DNA of 64,000 bases. Origin: JABDMH01 sp965223165. Its GTDB lineage: Bacteria > Bacteroidota > Bacteroidia > Chitinophagales > Saprospiraceae. Shown here piece after piece: positions 44,537-53,784 of this stretch. The notes beneath the pieces are model-generated. The model did no database searches. It saw nothing but the letters and a program-made list of their open reading frames with translations, and was not told the DNA's origin. The stretch's first letter is position 1. Each line of letters starts with the position of its first letter. The stretch lies in the NCBI GenBank assembly GCA_965223165.1, contig CBDCVQ010000018.1:496001-560000 (forward strand). The letters run 5' to 3'. The position numbers were made by a program, and so were the translations under genes.

Positions 44537-44767
44537 CTAGTAGAGTTTCGCATTAAATCTTGTGGTTAATTCTAATGTCTTTGGTCCGCATACTTCGTTG
44601 CAAAGCCTCGCCATAGCTACGGCTATGTCTAGCCACCCACCCGCTGTCGCGGTTCCCTCACTTCTCGCATTGTCATGCTCGACTCTACGAGATCGTTCGG
44701 TCATGCCTCGTCTGCGAACAAAATCCTATTAGAATTATTCAACATATCTAATGCATAACTCTACTAG
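44537..44767. repeat. Miniature inverted-repeat element, family 2, complete copy
   Basis: Terminal arms CTAGTAGAGTTTCGCATTA (44537-44555) and TAATGCATAACTCTACTAG (44749-44767) are inverted repeats with 17 of 19 matches. Similarity continues inward to TAATTCTAAT (44567-44576) and ATTAGAATTA (44728-44737), so each arm is about 40 bp. The 150-bp interior contains a small hairpin CATAGC-TACG-GCTATG and no credible gene. Related pieces occur at 4223-4269 and about 37768-37790. The right end overlaps the last codon and the TAG stop of the sigma factor gene. Confidence 0.85.
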
Positions 44768-45309
44768 GATGTGCTTAAGTGCCGGCGTAGATAGTGTTTG
44801 GCCTTGACCAAGTGTACCTTGACGGTATTGCTGGAGATGTCCAATTGCTTTGCGATCGCCTTATTGTCCTTACCCTCGTAGTAGCGCATTTTGAAGATCA
44901 GCTTGCGCTTGGGAGGCAGACGGTCAATCACCTGGTGCATCGCCTGCAGACGCTCCCTGGCCAGCAATTGCTCCTCCCCATTCTGCCAGGACGCGGGCTC
45001 AAAGTGGGCCATAAATTCCTTGCGCAGCCTGGCCTCCCGGGCGATCTTCTTTAGGCTGTTGTAGGCCGTATCTCGGGCGATTTTGTAGAGAAAGGGACGA
45101 ACAGTGTGCTCGGTATCTACCCGATGGCGACTTTGCCATAGCTGAACAAATACATCCACCGTCGCCTCCTCTGCCAAGGCCGGCGACTTCAACAGTTGCA
45201 GACAGTAGCGGTAGATGATTTCTTGGTAATATCGATAAACGCATTGGAAACTATTCCGGTCTCCCTGCTGCATTGCCCTTAAATGATGGCACTCGTTGCG
45301 CATGCGCAA
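44764..45309 (-). CDS. ECF-type RNA polymerase sigma factor
   Basis: The 181-aa protein has sigma region 2 (FQCVYRYYQEIIYRYCLQLL, ATVDVFVQLWQ) and region 4 (LPPKRKLIFKMRYYEGKDNK, AIAKQLDISSNTVKVHLVKA). It is divergent to fecR and the SusC/SusD genes, matching the Bacteroidota trans-envelope scheme in which ligand binding to SusC releases the sigma via FecR. The last codon and stop lie in the terminal inverted repeat of a miniature element, so the C-terminus may have been altered by the insertion. Start is MRMRNECHH, or the second Met two codons later. Confidence 0.93.
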   Translation of the reverse strand: MRMRNECHHLRAMQQGDRNSFQCVYRYYQEIIYRYCLQLLKSPALAEEATVDVFVQLWQSRHRVDTEHTVRPFLYKIARDTAYNSLKKIAREARLRKEFMAHFEPASWQNGEEQLLARERLQAMHQVIDRLPPKRKLIFKMRYYEGKDNKAIAKQLDISSNTVKVHLVKAKHYLRRHLSTS

Positions 45310-45737
45310 TAGTATTTCTCTTTTCTATACGTCGGTGTAGAGCGCTTTGTGGTTTGCCGCGAGAGACAATTCGCCCGCTCGCTCCCCTCACGGGCTCAAG
45401 TGTGGTGCTTGTGGCGATCCAAAAAATGGGGTGCGGATGGGTCGTAGTTGCCCTTATGGTGGCAGCCACGAATTTCTCTTTCTGCAAGTCCTCTACTCAA
45501 TGTAGCAAAATTCCGGCAAGCGGTCCTTCGACAAAAAACTCCGGGTTCGTGAGCACGGACGGCCTCCCGTAAGGCAGTGCATGTCCATCAAAAAAAAAAT
45601 CAAAAAAACGAAGCAGAGAGTAATCCGTCGAGCTGTGCGAGTTGGTATTTAACTGAATAAATGCAAAACACCCCAGGTACAACGACACCATAGGGGCACC
45701 GGTGGATTGCCATCGCCCCTCGCTTGATCCTAATACA
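45310..45737. other. Divergent intergenic region between sigma factor and fecR
   Basis: The region holds the promoters for both directions but no recognisable consensus could be fixed. An A-rich tract (about 45590-45612) lies in the middle of the fecR-proximal half. Short frames here have no product-like features. Confidence 0.5.
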
Positions 45738-46736
45738 ATGAAGCAGGAACTCTTACGAAAGTTATTTGAAGGAACATGCAGTGCGGAGGAACTGATGCGA
45801 TTATGGTCCATCCTCCGAAGGGATACGTCCGCAACTCCCGCCATCCTTGAGGAGGTCATGGAGCAAATGGAAGAAAAGGGTCCGCTCGATGCAGAGCTAT
45901 CCCGGCGCATCTACGCTCGCATCGAAAAACGAATCTCCGCTGACAGCTCGGTGGGCACCGGCAATCCTGCCACGACGCTGCTCCGCGCTGGTCTATGGAT
46001 GCGAGTAGCTGCGGCTGTCACTCTCTTGCTCGTCGCGATCTGGGGGGTGACGAAGCTGACCACCCCCACTTATGTAGTAGCGCAGACGGGATTTGGCGAA
46101 CTATCGGAAATCGTGCTCCCTGACGGTTCTATAGCGACCCTCAATGCCAATTCTCAGCTACGCTATCGATCGACCTGGCGGGCGCAAGACACGCGGGTGG
46201 TGCACTTGCATGGCGAGGCCTATTTCAAGGTGGAAAAAGGAGCTTCGTCTGATGTCAAGTTTAGGGTGCACACGGACGATCTGGTGGTAGAAGTATTGGG
46301 CACTATATTTAATGTCAGCAGTAGGGCAAAGGGCAGCAGTGTGTTTCTGGAGGAAGGAGCTGTCAAAGTAAACCTGATTGAAAAAGCTGACGAAGTGTTT
46401 CTGCAGCCAGGTGAAGTGGTCCACTACCAGACCCACCAAGAGGGCCTCAGTGCACCCTTGAAGATCGATCCCGATCTACAGACCTCCTGGAAGTCAGGCA
46501 TCCTGCTGTTTTCTTCCACGGGGCTAGAGGAAATATTGGCCGAAATGGAGGACATATATGACCTGGATTTTGAAGTGGCAGACTCCACCCTGCGCCAGAA
46601 GAAATTCACGTGTTCGCTACCCACGCAAGATGTGCAAATGGCCCTTGACATGTTGACCCGAATGACCGGCACCAAGGTGACAGGGGAAGGGACCAAATCT
46701 GTGCTAACCACCGAGCCGGCAAAACCTGCAGACTGA
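45738..46736 (+). CDS. FecR-type anti-sigma factor
   Basis: Start MKQELLRKLFEGTCS at 45738 gives 332 aa. A short cytoplasmic helical part with EELMRLWSIL and a TM (MRVAAAVTLLLVAIWGV, ~90-106) precede the FecR domain: GFGELSEIVLPDGSIATLNA, TRVVHLHGEAYFKVEK and VEVLGTIFNVS. A C-terminal STN-like block ends with DMLTRMTGTKV. It receives the signal from the SusC protein's N-terminal domain and controls the divergent ECF sigma factor. SusC starts 71 bp downstream. Confidence 0.95.
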   Translation: MKQELLRKLFEGTCSAEELMRLWSILRRDTSATPAILEEVMEQMEEKGPLDAELSRRIYARIEKRISADSSVGTGNPATTLLRAGLWMRVAAAVTLLLVAIWGVTKLTTPTYVVAQTGFGELSEIVLPDGSIATLNANSQLRYRSTWRAQDTRVVHLHGEAYFKVEKGASSDVKFRVHTDDLVVEVLGTIFNVSSRAKGSSVFLEEGAVKVNLIEKADEVFLQPGEVVHYQTHQEGLSAPLKIDPDLQTSWKSGILLFSSTGLEEILAEMEDIYDLDFEVADSTLRQKKFTCSLPTQDVQMALDMLTRMTGTKVTGEGTKSVLTTEPAKPAD

Positions 46737-46807
46737 TGAAGTATGCTATGGACGGACGATCATTGACGGACCAAGAAATAAATTCGGATTAATAAAACTA
46801 TGAGGAT

Positions 46808-49800
46808 ATGAATGTCCTATTACCTACTCAAAAAAACAGACGATCAAGCTTATCGACGCTATTGTGGTCACTGCTTTTGCTCAGTCTACCAAATGTCACG
46901 CTGGCCGCCTCTCCGGTCGATGAAGAACGCCTCCTAAGTGAGGTGCTCGACGAGATCGGAGAGCGTTACCAAGTCTTTTTTAATTATGAAGCCGAGTTGA
47001 TCAGCGGCAAGAAGGTGGACTTCACCATGCAGGCGGAAGAAGAGCTCGAACATGCCGTGGGCCGCCTACTTCAATCGACCAACCTTGCGTACGAACTATT
47101 TGGTGACAAGTTTATCATCATCTACCACAACAATCGCAAGGGTAAAAAAAATGCCCATAGAATTCGGTCCAAAATAAAACAACTCAATCGCCTGGAGAAA
47201 AAGGGTGGACACGAGTTGAAAAGGAACTCTTCCAGCCGACTGGATCGGTCGATCCGCATCTTGGAGGAGATCGGGGAGGCGCGGCCTGAGCAAAATATCT
47301 CCGGTACCGTCGTGGACTCGGAGGGCAGACCATTGATCGGGGCTACCGTACAGGGCAAAGGATCGGCGGTTGGCGTCGTGACAGATGTGGATGGTGGATT
47401 TGCTCTAACACTCCCGGATGATGTGACTACGCTGGTGGTCTCTTACATCGGCTATCAAAGGCTGGAGGTCGCCATTGATCAGCAATCGGTCATGCGCATC
47501 GTACTGCAGGAAGACATCTCGGAGTTGAGCGAGGTGGTCGTCACCGCCCTGGGCATCGAGCGAAGCAAAGAAGCCTTGTCCTACGCAGTCTCCGAGCTAT
47601 CTGGTGAGCAGGTGACCAACCGTGCCGAGCCCGACGTACTGCGGGCCCTGAATGGAAAGGTCGCCGGCGTCAACATCACCCAATCGGGCGGGGCGGCCGG
47701 CTCCTCGACCAACATCGTGATCCGAGGAAATAATTCGGCCACCGGCAACAATCAGCCGCTTTTTGTCGTCGACGGTATCCCCTTTGACAACTCGATCAAT
47801 AATACGTCCAATCCGGCCACCGCTGCTTCGACCTATTCCAATCGTGCACTGGATCTCGATCCCAATGACATTGCATCGATCACCGTGCTCAAGGGCGGTG
47901 CCGCCGCCGCTCTCTATGGCTCCCGAGCCTCCAATGGGGTGATCATCATTACCACCCATTCCGGTGCAAAGTCCAACAAGGGCTTGGAGGTGGAACTCTC
48001 CAACACGATCAGTTTTGAAAGTGTGGCGCGATTGCCGGACTATCAAAATAGATATGGCCAAGGAAATTTTGCCGGTGGCGTACCCGTATTTAGCGCAGTG
48101 GCGACAGAATCTTGGGGCCCCGAGATCGGGGGTGACCTGCTCAATGGAGGCCTGGAGTTGGACGGTGGCGAGATCAAGTACACCAATCATCTGGGTGACA
48201 AAGTGCCGTACCAGGCATTTCCCGACAATGTGGCCGACTTCTATGAGACCGGCTTTCAACGGGAAACAGGGGTCCGCATCCGGGGTGGTAATGAGACCAG
48301 TGGTTTTGCGATCACCGCCAGCAATGTGCACAACGAGGGATTCATACCCAATACCGGCATCCAGCGTACCTCCGTCAAGGTGGCGGGAAATACCAAGCTC
48401 GAGAATGGACTGTCCGTCAATGCCTCGGTCTCGTATGTGGATAATCATCAGGACGGCATCCTGTCGGGCGGGCATAGTACATTGTCCAGCATCAACCGGC
48501 AGACCCTTTTTATCCCTCGCAGCTATGACCTGACGGGGTTTGACTACATCGATCCGGTCACGGGCTCCCAGCTCATCTACACCTTTTGGGACAATCCACG
48601 CTGGCTGGCCCAAGAGGGTCCCTACAACAGTGATGTGGACAGAATCTTTGGATTTCTAGGCCTGCAATATGAGTTGAATGATTGGCTGTCGGTGTCTTAC
48701 AAGATTGGCACCAACACCTACACCGATCGACGCAATCAGATTATACCACGGGGTAGTTTCTTCGGACCTGGCCAGATCATCGATCACACCATTTCTTTTT
48801 CTGAATTGTCGTCCAACTTGATGCTGACCGGCACCAAATCGCTGGGCAACAATCTGGACCTGCGATTTATTGTCGGGCACAATTTCAATCAGCGAAAGTC
48901 CGACGAAAACAATTTTCGCGGAGAGGGCATTATCAAGCGCGGCATCGCGAGGATTTCCAATACGCAGACGATTGTCAATGATGTCTCCTTGGCTTCCAAT
49001 AGAAAGCTAGTGGGGCTCTTTGCCGACGTGACCTTGAGCTATGGGGACTTCCTATTTCTCAACGCCACGGGTCGAAATGATTGGTCCTCCACCCTACCCA
49101 GTAGCAAGCGAAGTTTCTTTTATCCTTCGGTCTCCACGGCCTTTGTCTTTACCGAGGCACTGGACATATCCTCCAATCTCATCTCCTACGGTAAGCTGCG
49201 AGTAGCCTTTGCCCAGATCGGAAATGACGCCGAACCCTACCTCCTTTCTACCGTCAACACGATCAATGGAAGCGCCGGCACCCTGGAGTTGCCCTTCAGG
49301 GGGGTATCTGGCACTACCATCGGTGACAATTTTGGCAACCTAAATCTCAAGCCAGAATTCACCAATGAATTTGAGATCGGAGCCGACCTGCGCCTATTTG
49401 ACTACAAGGTGGCCCTGGACGTCGCGTACTACTCCAAGGTGACCAAGGACCAGATCTTTAGTGTGGCTATTCCCGCGGTCTCCGGCTATCTCACCAAAAC
49501 GCTGAATGCGGGTGAAATATCCAACAAAGGCTTTGAGGTAGGATTGGGCATCACAGCCCTGGATAATCCCGATGGCCTTTCCTGGGAACTCTATGGAACC
49601 TTCTCGCGCAACGTGAGTCTGGTGGAAGCATTGGCCGATGGGGTAGATCAGATCAACCCCGGATTTCGTCAGGGCAGCTACGGCAATGTCCTCAGGGTGG
49701 GCAAACCCTATGGCGTCATCGAAGGCGAAGTGCAAAACCGAACCGCCGATGGTACATTGCTGGTCAATCCAGTCACCGGGCTGCCATCCAAGGCACCCAC

Positions 49801-50410
49801 TTTGGATATTGTGGGGGACCCAAATCCGGACTTCACCGCCGGCCTTGCCAACACTTTTTCCTACAAGGGACTGAGCCTGGATTTTCTCATTGACTACAAA
49901 AAGGGTGGAGACATCCTCTGTCTTTCTTGCGGATACCTCCGGGGTTTTGGCATCACCGAGGAGACGGCAAGGGACCGAAGTCGTACCTACATTATACCAG
50001 GCATTCTCGCCGATCCGACCGACCCGGGATCGCCTATGCTCGATGAGCAAGGCAACACCATACCCAATGATGTGCAAATATCTCCGCAAGCCTTCTGGAG
50101 CGCCGCCGTGAGTGGATCCCATGCCAACCAGTATCGATTTAGCGCCGAGTCATACATCTATGATGCCACCGTCTGGCGCCTACGAGAGTTAAGCTTGAGA
50201 TATGTGATCCCCAGTCAGTTGTTGGAGAATATTCCCATAGGCTCCGCCAGCATTAGCCTGGTTGGCAGGAATCTCTGGTTCTGGGCTCCCAACCTGCCCC
50301 ACCTGGACCCCGAGGTGTCAACCTACGGGGCGGGCAATGTGCAAGGAGTCGAGCAGTATGCTCCGCCAACCGTGAAAAATTATGGGATCAATGTGATGCT
50401 AACCTTCTGA
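46808..50410 (+). CDS. SusC-type TonB-dependent outer-membrane receptor
   Basis: The 1200-aa protein has a signal peptide, an STN domain (~45-110, LSEVLDEIGERYQVFFNYEA), a carboxypeptidase-regulatory-like domain (~163-240, ISGTVVDSEGRPLIGATVQG) and a plug with LSEVVVTALGIER, ALNGKVAGVNITQSGG and PLFVVDGIPFDN. A beta-barrel follows, ending VKNYGINVMLTF. The STN domain marks it as the signal-transducing type, consistent with the FecR and ECF genes upstream. It imports a glycan or peptide handed over by SusD with TonB energy. The substrate is not deducible: no glycoside hydrolase lies in this operon. SusD begins 4 bp after its stop. Confidence 0.97.
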   Translation: MNVLLPTQKNRRSSLSTLLWSLLLLSLPNVTLAASPVDEERLLSEVLDEIGERYQVFFNYEAELISGKKVDFTMQAEEELEHAVGRLLQSTNLAYELFGDKFIIIYHNNRKGKKNAHRIRSKIKQLNRLEKKGGHELKRNSSSRLDRSIRILEEIGEARPEQNISGTVVDSEGRPLIGATVQGKGSAVGVVTDVDGGFALTLPDDVTTLVVSYIGYQRLEVAIDQQSVMRIVLQEDISELSEVVVTALGIERSKEALSYAVSELSGEQVTNRAEPDVLRALNGKVAGVNITQSGGAAGSSTNIVIRGNNSATGNNQPLFVVDGIPFDNSINNTSNPATAASTYSNRALDLDPNDIASITVLKGGAAAALYGSRASNGVIIITTHSGAKSNKGLEVELSNTISFESVARLPDYQNRYGQGNFAGGVPVFSAVATESWGPEIGGDLLNGGLELDGGEIKYTNHLGDKVPYQAFPDNVADFYETGFQRETGVRIRGGNETSGFAITASNVHNEGFIPNTGIQRTSVKVAGNTKLENGLSVNASVSYVDNHQDGILSGGHSTLSSINRQTLFIPRSYDLTGFDYIDPVTGSQLIYTFWDNPRWLAQEGPYNSDVDRIFGFLGLQYELNDWLSVSYKIGTNTYTDRRNQIIPRGSFFGPGQIIDHTISFSELSSNLMLTGTKSLGNNLDLRFIVGHNFNQRKSDENNFRGEGIIKRGIARISNTQTIVNDVSLASNRKLVGLFADVTLSYGDFLFLNATGRNDWSSTLPSSKRSFFYPSVSTAFVFTEALDISSNLISYGKLRVAFAQIGNDAEPYLLSTVNTINGSAGTLELPFRGVSGTTIGDNFGNLNLKPEFTNEFEIGADLRLFDYKVALDVAYYSKVTKDQIFSVAIPAVSGYLTKTLNAGEISNKGFEVGLGITALDNPDGLSWELYGTFSRNVSLVEALADGVDQINPGFRQGSYGNVLRVGKPYGVIEGEVQNRTADGTLLVNPVTGLPSKAPTLDIVGDPNPDFTAGLANTFSYKGLSLDFLIDYKKGGDILCLSCGYLRGFGITEETARDRSRTYIIPGILADPTDPGSPMLDEQGNTIPNDVQISPQAFWSAAVSGSHANQYRFSAESYIYDATVWRLRELSLRYVIPSQLLENIPIGSASISLVGRNLWFWAPNLPHLDPEVSTYGAGNVQGVEQYAPPTVKNYGINVMLTF

Positions 50411-50414
50411 GACT

Positions 50415-51886
50415 ATGAAATCTAAAACAATGAATCGCCAAATGAAAATATGGTTGATGACGGGCGTAGCGCTGCTCATCGCGGCTTGCGATCTGGACAT
50501 CAACGTCGATCCAAATAATCCCACCACGGCCGATCTGCATGAGATGCTGCCCAATGGCCAATTGACCGTTCTTGAGCCCTTTGCCAATGTCGTCAATGCC
50601 ATCGGATCCAGTGTCGTGCAGACCCGGGTATCGACTCGCCACGACAACTTTGCCGTGGGAATCGATCTGGTGACGGGCATATGGAACAATCAATTTTACA
50701 GTGGGGGCCTTAAGGACCTGGAGCAGGTCATCATTCAGGGAACGGAAAGTGAGAACTGGCACTATGTCGGCATTGCCAAGATGATGAAGGCCTACACTTT
50801 CAGCTTAATGGTCGATATGTGGAATGATATCCCGTACACGGAGGCCTTTGACCCGGACCTCGACCAGTTTTCTTACGATGCAGGCGAGAATGTCTATGCC
50901 CAACTGATCACGCTGATCGAAGATGCGCTGGGCGACCTTCAGAAATCATCCAGTACCTCGCCGGGTGCCGACGACATCATCTATGGGGGTGATCGGGACA
51001 AGTGGGCCCGCATGGGCAAGACTCTCATGCTCAAGATGTACAACCAGACGCGCCTGGTCGATGGGTCTGTGGCTGCAAAGATGCAGACACTGATCGATGA
51101 GAAGGGCACGATCCAATCGGCGGCCGATGACTTCCAATTGGTATTTGGCTCGTCAACTGCTCCCGAAAACCGGATGCCCTTGTTTGTGTCAGACTACGTC
51201 TTTCGGCTGGACAATCGCATCAGCAACTACTTTGGCCAATTGCTCCAATCTAACAACGACCCCAGGATCCCGTACTATTTCTTCAACCAGTCGCCCGGGA
51301 CCTTTGTCGGGCGTGATTCGGGCAATCCCAGCGGGCTTGCCCAATTTGAGGATCAGGACACCCGAACGTTCCATGGCGTGTACCCGGCGGGGGGCGAGTT
51401 TGATCTCGGCCAAGGAGGAGCCACGAATGCGGACATGGGCCTCAAAGGGGCAGGCACCTTTCGCATGATGACCAATGCCATGCGCCTATTTATCGAGGCA
51501 GAGGCGGTAATCACCTTGGGCCTCACCGGATCGGCTTCGCTCGAGTCACTGTTTGAGCTGGGCGTCCGTGAGGCAATGGGCAAAGTCAATGAGCTGGGTG
51601 TGGTACGATTACCTCCACGCAGATCGACGATTACCTGGCGCCCCGCCTGGCAGATTTCGCAGCAGCGGATGAAGCTGGTAAACTACGCCTGGTGATGATG
51701 GAAAAATACATTCACCTCTTTGGCAATGGCATGGAGCAATACAACGACTGGCGAAGGACAGGCATTCCCGATGATCTGGAGCTGGTGGTGCAAACTGGGG
51801 TGGTCCTCAATCGTCTGCCCTACCCCTCCACCGAGAATCCGCCTACGATACCAAACAATAATGAATTTGTCTTTTGGGACAACTAA
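50415..51886 (+). pseudogene. SusD-like nutrient-binding lipoprotein, interrupted by a frameshift
   Basis: The first frame (50415-51695) gives a SusD-like_2 protein: lipoprotein signal ALLIAACDLD, NVDPNNPTTADLHEML, MMKAYTFSLMVDMWNDIPYTEAF and WARMGKTLMLKMYNQTRL. Around 51600-51615 the homology moves to another frame, which reads STQIDDYLAPRL, DFAAADEAGKLRLVMMEKYIH and LFGNGMEQYNDWRRTGIPDD, ending at 51886. A single-base indel explains this. Because the rest is undamaged it may be a recent mutation or a sequencing error; if real, the C-terminal ~90 residues are lost. It is co-transcribed with susC. Confidence 0.88.
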
Positions 51887-51891
51887 TCGCG

Positions 51892-52383
51892 ATGAAAATG
51901 AAAAATTCGAAATACATATGGGGACTGCTCATGGCCACATTATTCATGATGGCTTGTGATCACTCCGAAAACGAAGCACTCCCCGACTTTCTCAACGGCA
52001 CGCAATACGGTGTGCTGCTGCACGTCGATGTAAGCAGTGGAACGACCATACCCCTGGGCGACCTGGATGCAACCACGGTGGCATTTGAAGTCAGCTACGA
52101 AGGCGATCAACGACCGGTCGAAGCGGTCAACGTGCACAAGACCTTTATCCCTGCCGATGGAGCGGCCTCTGCAAGTGTCGAGCAAATGTCTCTTATGCAG
52201 TTTCCGGCCTCCGTCTCGCTCTCGGCCGACGACTTGGTGAGCAACGTGGATGGCCTCAGCAAGGAAGCACTACAGGTGGGTGACAAGTTTGCCATCAAGT
52301 TTAGCATCCGGTATCAGGATGGGTTTGTGGCAACGAGATTTGGTACACGCCTGAATCCTAACTTTGAGGTAACGATCGAATAA
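51892..52383 (+). CDS. Hypothetical lipoprotein of the SusCD operon
   Basis: Start MKMKNSKYIWGLLM at 51892 gives 163 aa with a lipoprotein signal (LFMMAC). The mature part is rich in beta-strand patterns and acidic residues, without a family I recognise. It begins 6 bp after the SusD stop and ends just before the first cyclophilin gene, so it is probably an accessory surface lipoprotein of this uptake system. Confidence 0.75.
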   Translation: MKMKNSKYIWGLLMATLFMMACDHSENEALPDFLNGTQYGVLLHVDVSSGTTIPLGDLDATTVAFEVSYEGDQRPVEAVNVHKTFIPADGAASASVEQMSLMQFPASVSLSADDLVSNVDGLSKEALQVGDKFAIKFSIRYQDGFVATRFGTRLNPNFEVTIE

Positions 52384-52386
52384 AGC

Positions 52387-53037
52387 ATGCGCGCGAAGCA
52401 ACGTTGGGGGCGTAGATGGCCCACTGGATCACTTGCATCCATCATGCGGGCAAGTTTGGGCTGGCGCAACATCGCGAGTCTATTGGTGATGGCCCTGTGG
52501 ATCTCATCCTGCAGCCAGGAAGGGCATGAACGGTATGTGATCAAGACGGAGGTAGGTGACATTACCTTTGAGATCTTTCCCGAGCAAGCGCCCATCACCT
52601 GTGCAAACTTCAAGCGCTACGTGGAGCAAGGCATCTTTGAAGGCGCATACTTTTATCGGGTGGTTCGGTTGGACAATCAGCCGGTCAACCCCGTCAAGAT
52701 CGAGGTAATCCAAGGCGATTTTACCGGCAAGGACCATTACTTCCCCACGATCGAGCATGAAACGACCGAGGTGACCGGCCTGACCCACCAAGACGGCACC
52801 GTCTCCATGGGTCGATTTGAGGTGGGTACCACAGCTGCTGAATTCTTTATATGCATCAATGATCAGCCCGAGCTAGACTTCGGAGGCAGACGCAATCCGG
52901 ACGGTCAGGGTTTTGCCGCCTTTGGTCAGGTGTCCGATGGCATGGACGTCGTAAGGCGCATCCAGCAAGGCGATACCGACCAGCAGATGCTGCGAAAGAA
53001 GATCAAGATCCACGAAATCTCCAGTACATCAAAATAA
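52387..53037 (+). CDS. Cyclophilin-type peptidyl-prolyl isomerase lipoprotein (copy 1)
   Basis: The protein has 216 aa from ATG 52387; a start at 52444 (MRASLGWRNIASLL) gives a better lipoprotein signal (LWISSC) and a length like the next gene. The cyclophilin core is YVIKTEVGDITFEIFPEQAP, ANFKRYVEQGIF, FYRVVRLDNQP, VIQGDF, DGTVSMGR and FFICINDQPELDFGG. The catalytic Arg of FYRVVR is present; the canonical MIQGGDF is VIQGDF. It acts on prolyl bonds of exported proteins. The neighbouring copy 9 bp downstream is a paralogue. Confidence 0.92.
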   Translation: MRAKQRWGRRWPTGSLASIMRASLGWRNIASLLVMALWISSCSQEGHERYVIKTEVGDITFEIFPEQAPITCANFKRYVEQGIFEGAYFYRVVRLDNQPVNPVKIEVIQGDFTGKDHYFPTIEHETTEVTGLTHQDGTVSMGRFEVGTTAAEFFICINDQPELDFGGRRNPDGQGFAAFGQVSDGMDVVRRIQQGDTDQQMLRKKIKIHEISSTSK

Positions 53038-53046
53038 GACCTCGTC

Positions 53047-53628
53047 ATGAAGATCAAGCCCAATGGTGCTGTCCTTGTTCTACTTCTGTCCCTGCTGCTC
53101 GGCTGCAAAGAGAAAAATCTATATGTGATCGAAACTGAAGTGGGCGACATTGTCTTTGAGATTTTTCCGGAAAAAGCGCCCATTACGGTGGCCAATTTTC
53201 TTCGATACGTCGAAAATGGGGACTTCGAAGGGGCTACCTTTTACCGGGTAGTCCGCATGGACAATCAGCCGGTCAATCCAGTGAAGATCGAAGTGATTCA
53301 GGGCAATTTTGTGGGACAAGAGAAGAGTCTGGACCCCATCGCGCACGAGACCACCGACCAGACCGGTGTCTTACACAAAGATGGTACGGTGTCGATGGCT
53401 CGAAGAGATCCAGGCAGCGCGTCGGCGGCCTTTTTTATCTGCATAAATGATCAACCGGAGCTGGATTATGGTGGAAAGCGAAACCCCGATGGCCAGGGGT
53501 TTGCCGCCTTTGGTCAGGTGAGGCAGGGCATGGACATCGTGCGTAGGATACAGGCCGGCGCCACGGATCAGCAGATGTTGAAAAATCCGATCATTATCCA
53601 CAGCATCCGGCAAGTAGCTGGCAAATAG
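53047..53628 (+). CDS. Cyclophilin-type peptidyl-prolyl isomerase lipoprotein (copy 2)
   Basis: The 193-aa paralogue of the preceding protein has a lipoprotein signal (LLSLLLGC) and matching blocks: YVIETEVGDIVFEIFPEKAP, FYRVVRMDNQPVNPVKIEV, FFICINDQPELDYGGKR and GFAAFGQVRQGMDIVRRIQ. The tandem pair indicates a local duplication that has diverged mainly in the loop between VIQG and DGTVSM. As parts of a SusCD operon they may help fold an imported or surface protein component; this is inference. Confidence 0.93.
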   Translation: MKIKPNGAVLVLLLSLLLGCKEKNLYVIETEVGDIVFEIFPEKAPITVANFLRYVENGDFEGATFYRVVRMDNQPVNPVKIEVIQGNFVGQEKSLDPIAHETTDQTGVLHKDGTVSMARRDPGSASAAFFICINDQPELDYGGKRNPDGQGFAAFGQVRQGMDIVRRIQAGATDQQMLKNPIIIHSIRQVAGK

Positions 53629-53784
53629 TTCCGACACTACGGGCCTGCCTCCTTTGGTGTGCGATCAGGCCTCTCCTGCTCTGTCGTCCCTAGGGCTGCG
53701 AGTTGAGCCCGTATCTATGCCAGACCGAAGCGGATTATTGCTAACTTCCATTTGCTTACCTCCCCACAAAAAAAGACGGAGATC

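Noticed and set aside
45270..45575. Plus-strand frame of 99 codons between sigma factor and fecR
   Set aside because: Composition resembles an antisense/intergenic reading, it overlaps the sigma start region and has no signal or family.
51692..51886. Independent 64-aa gene after SusD
   Set aside because: Its sequence (EKYIHLFGNGMEQYNDWRRTG) is the normal C-terminus of SusD-like proteins, so it belongs to the frameshifted gene.
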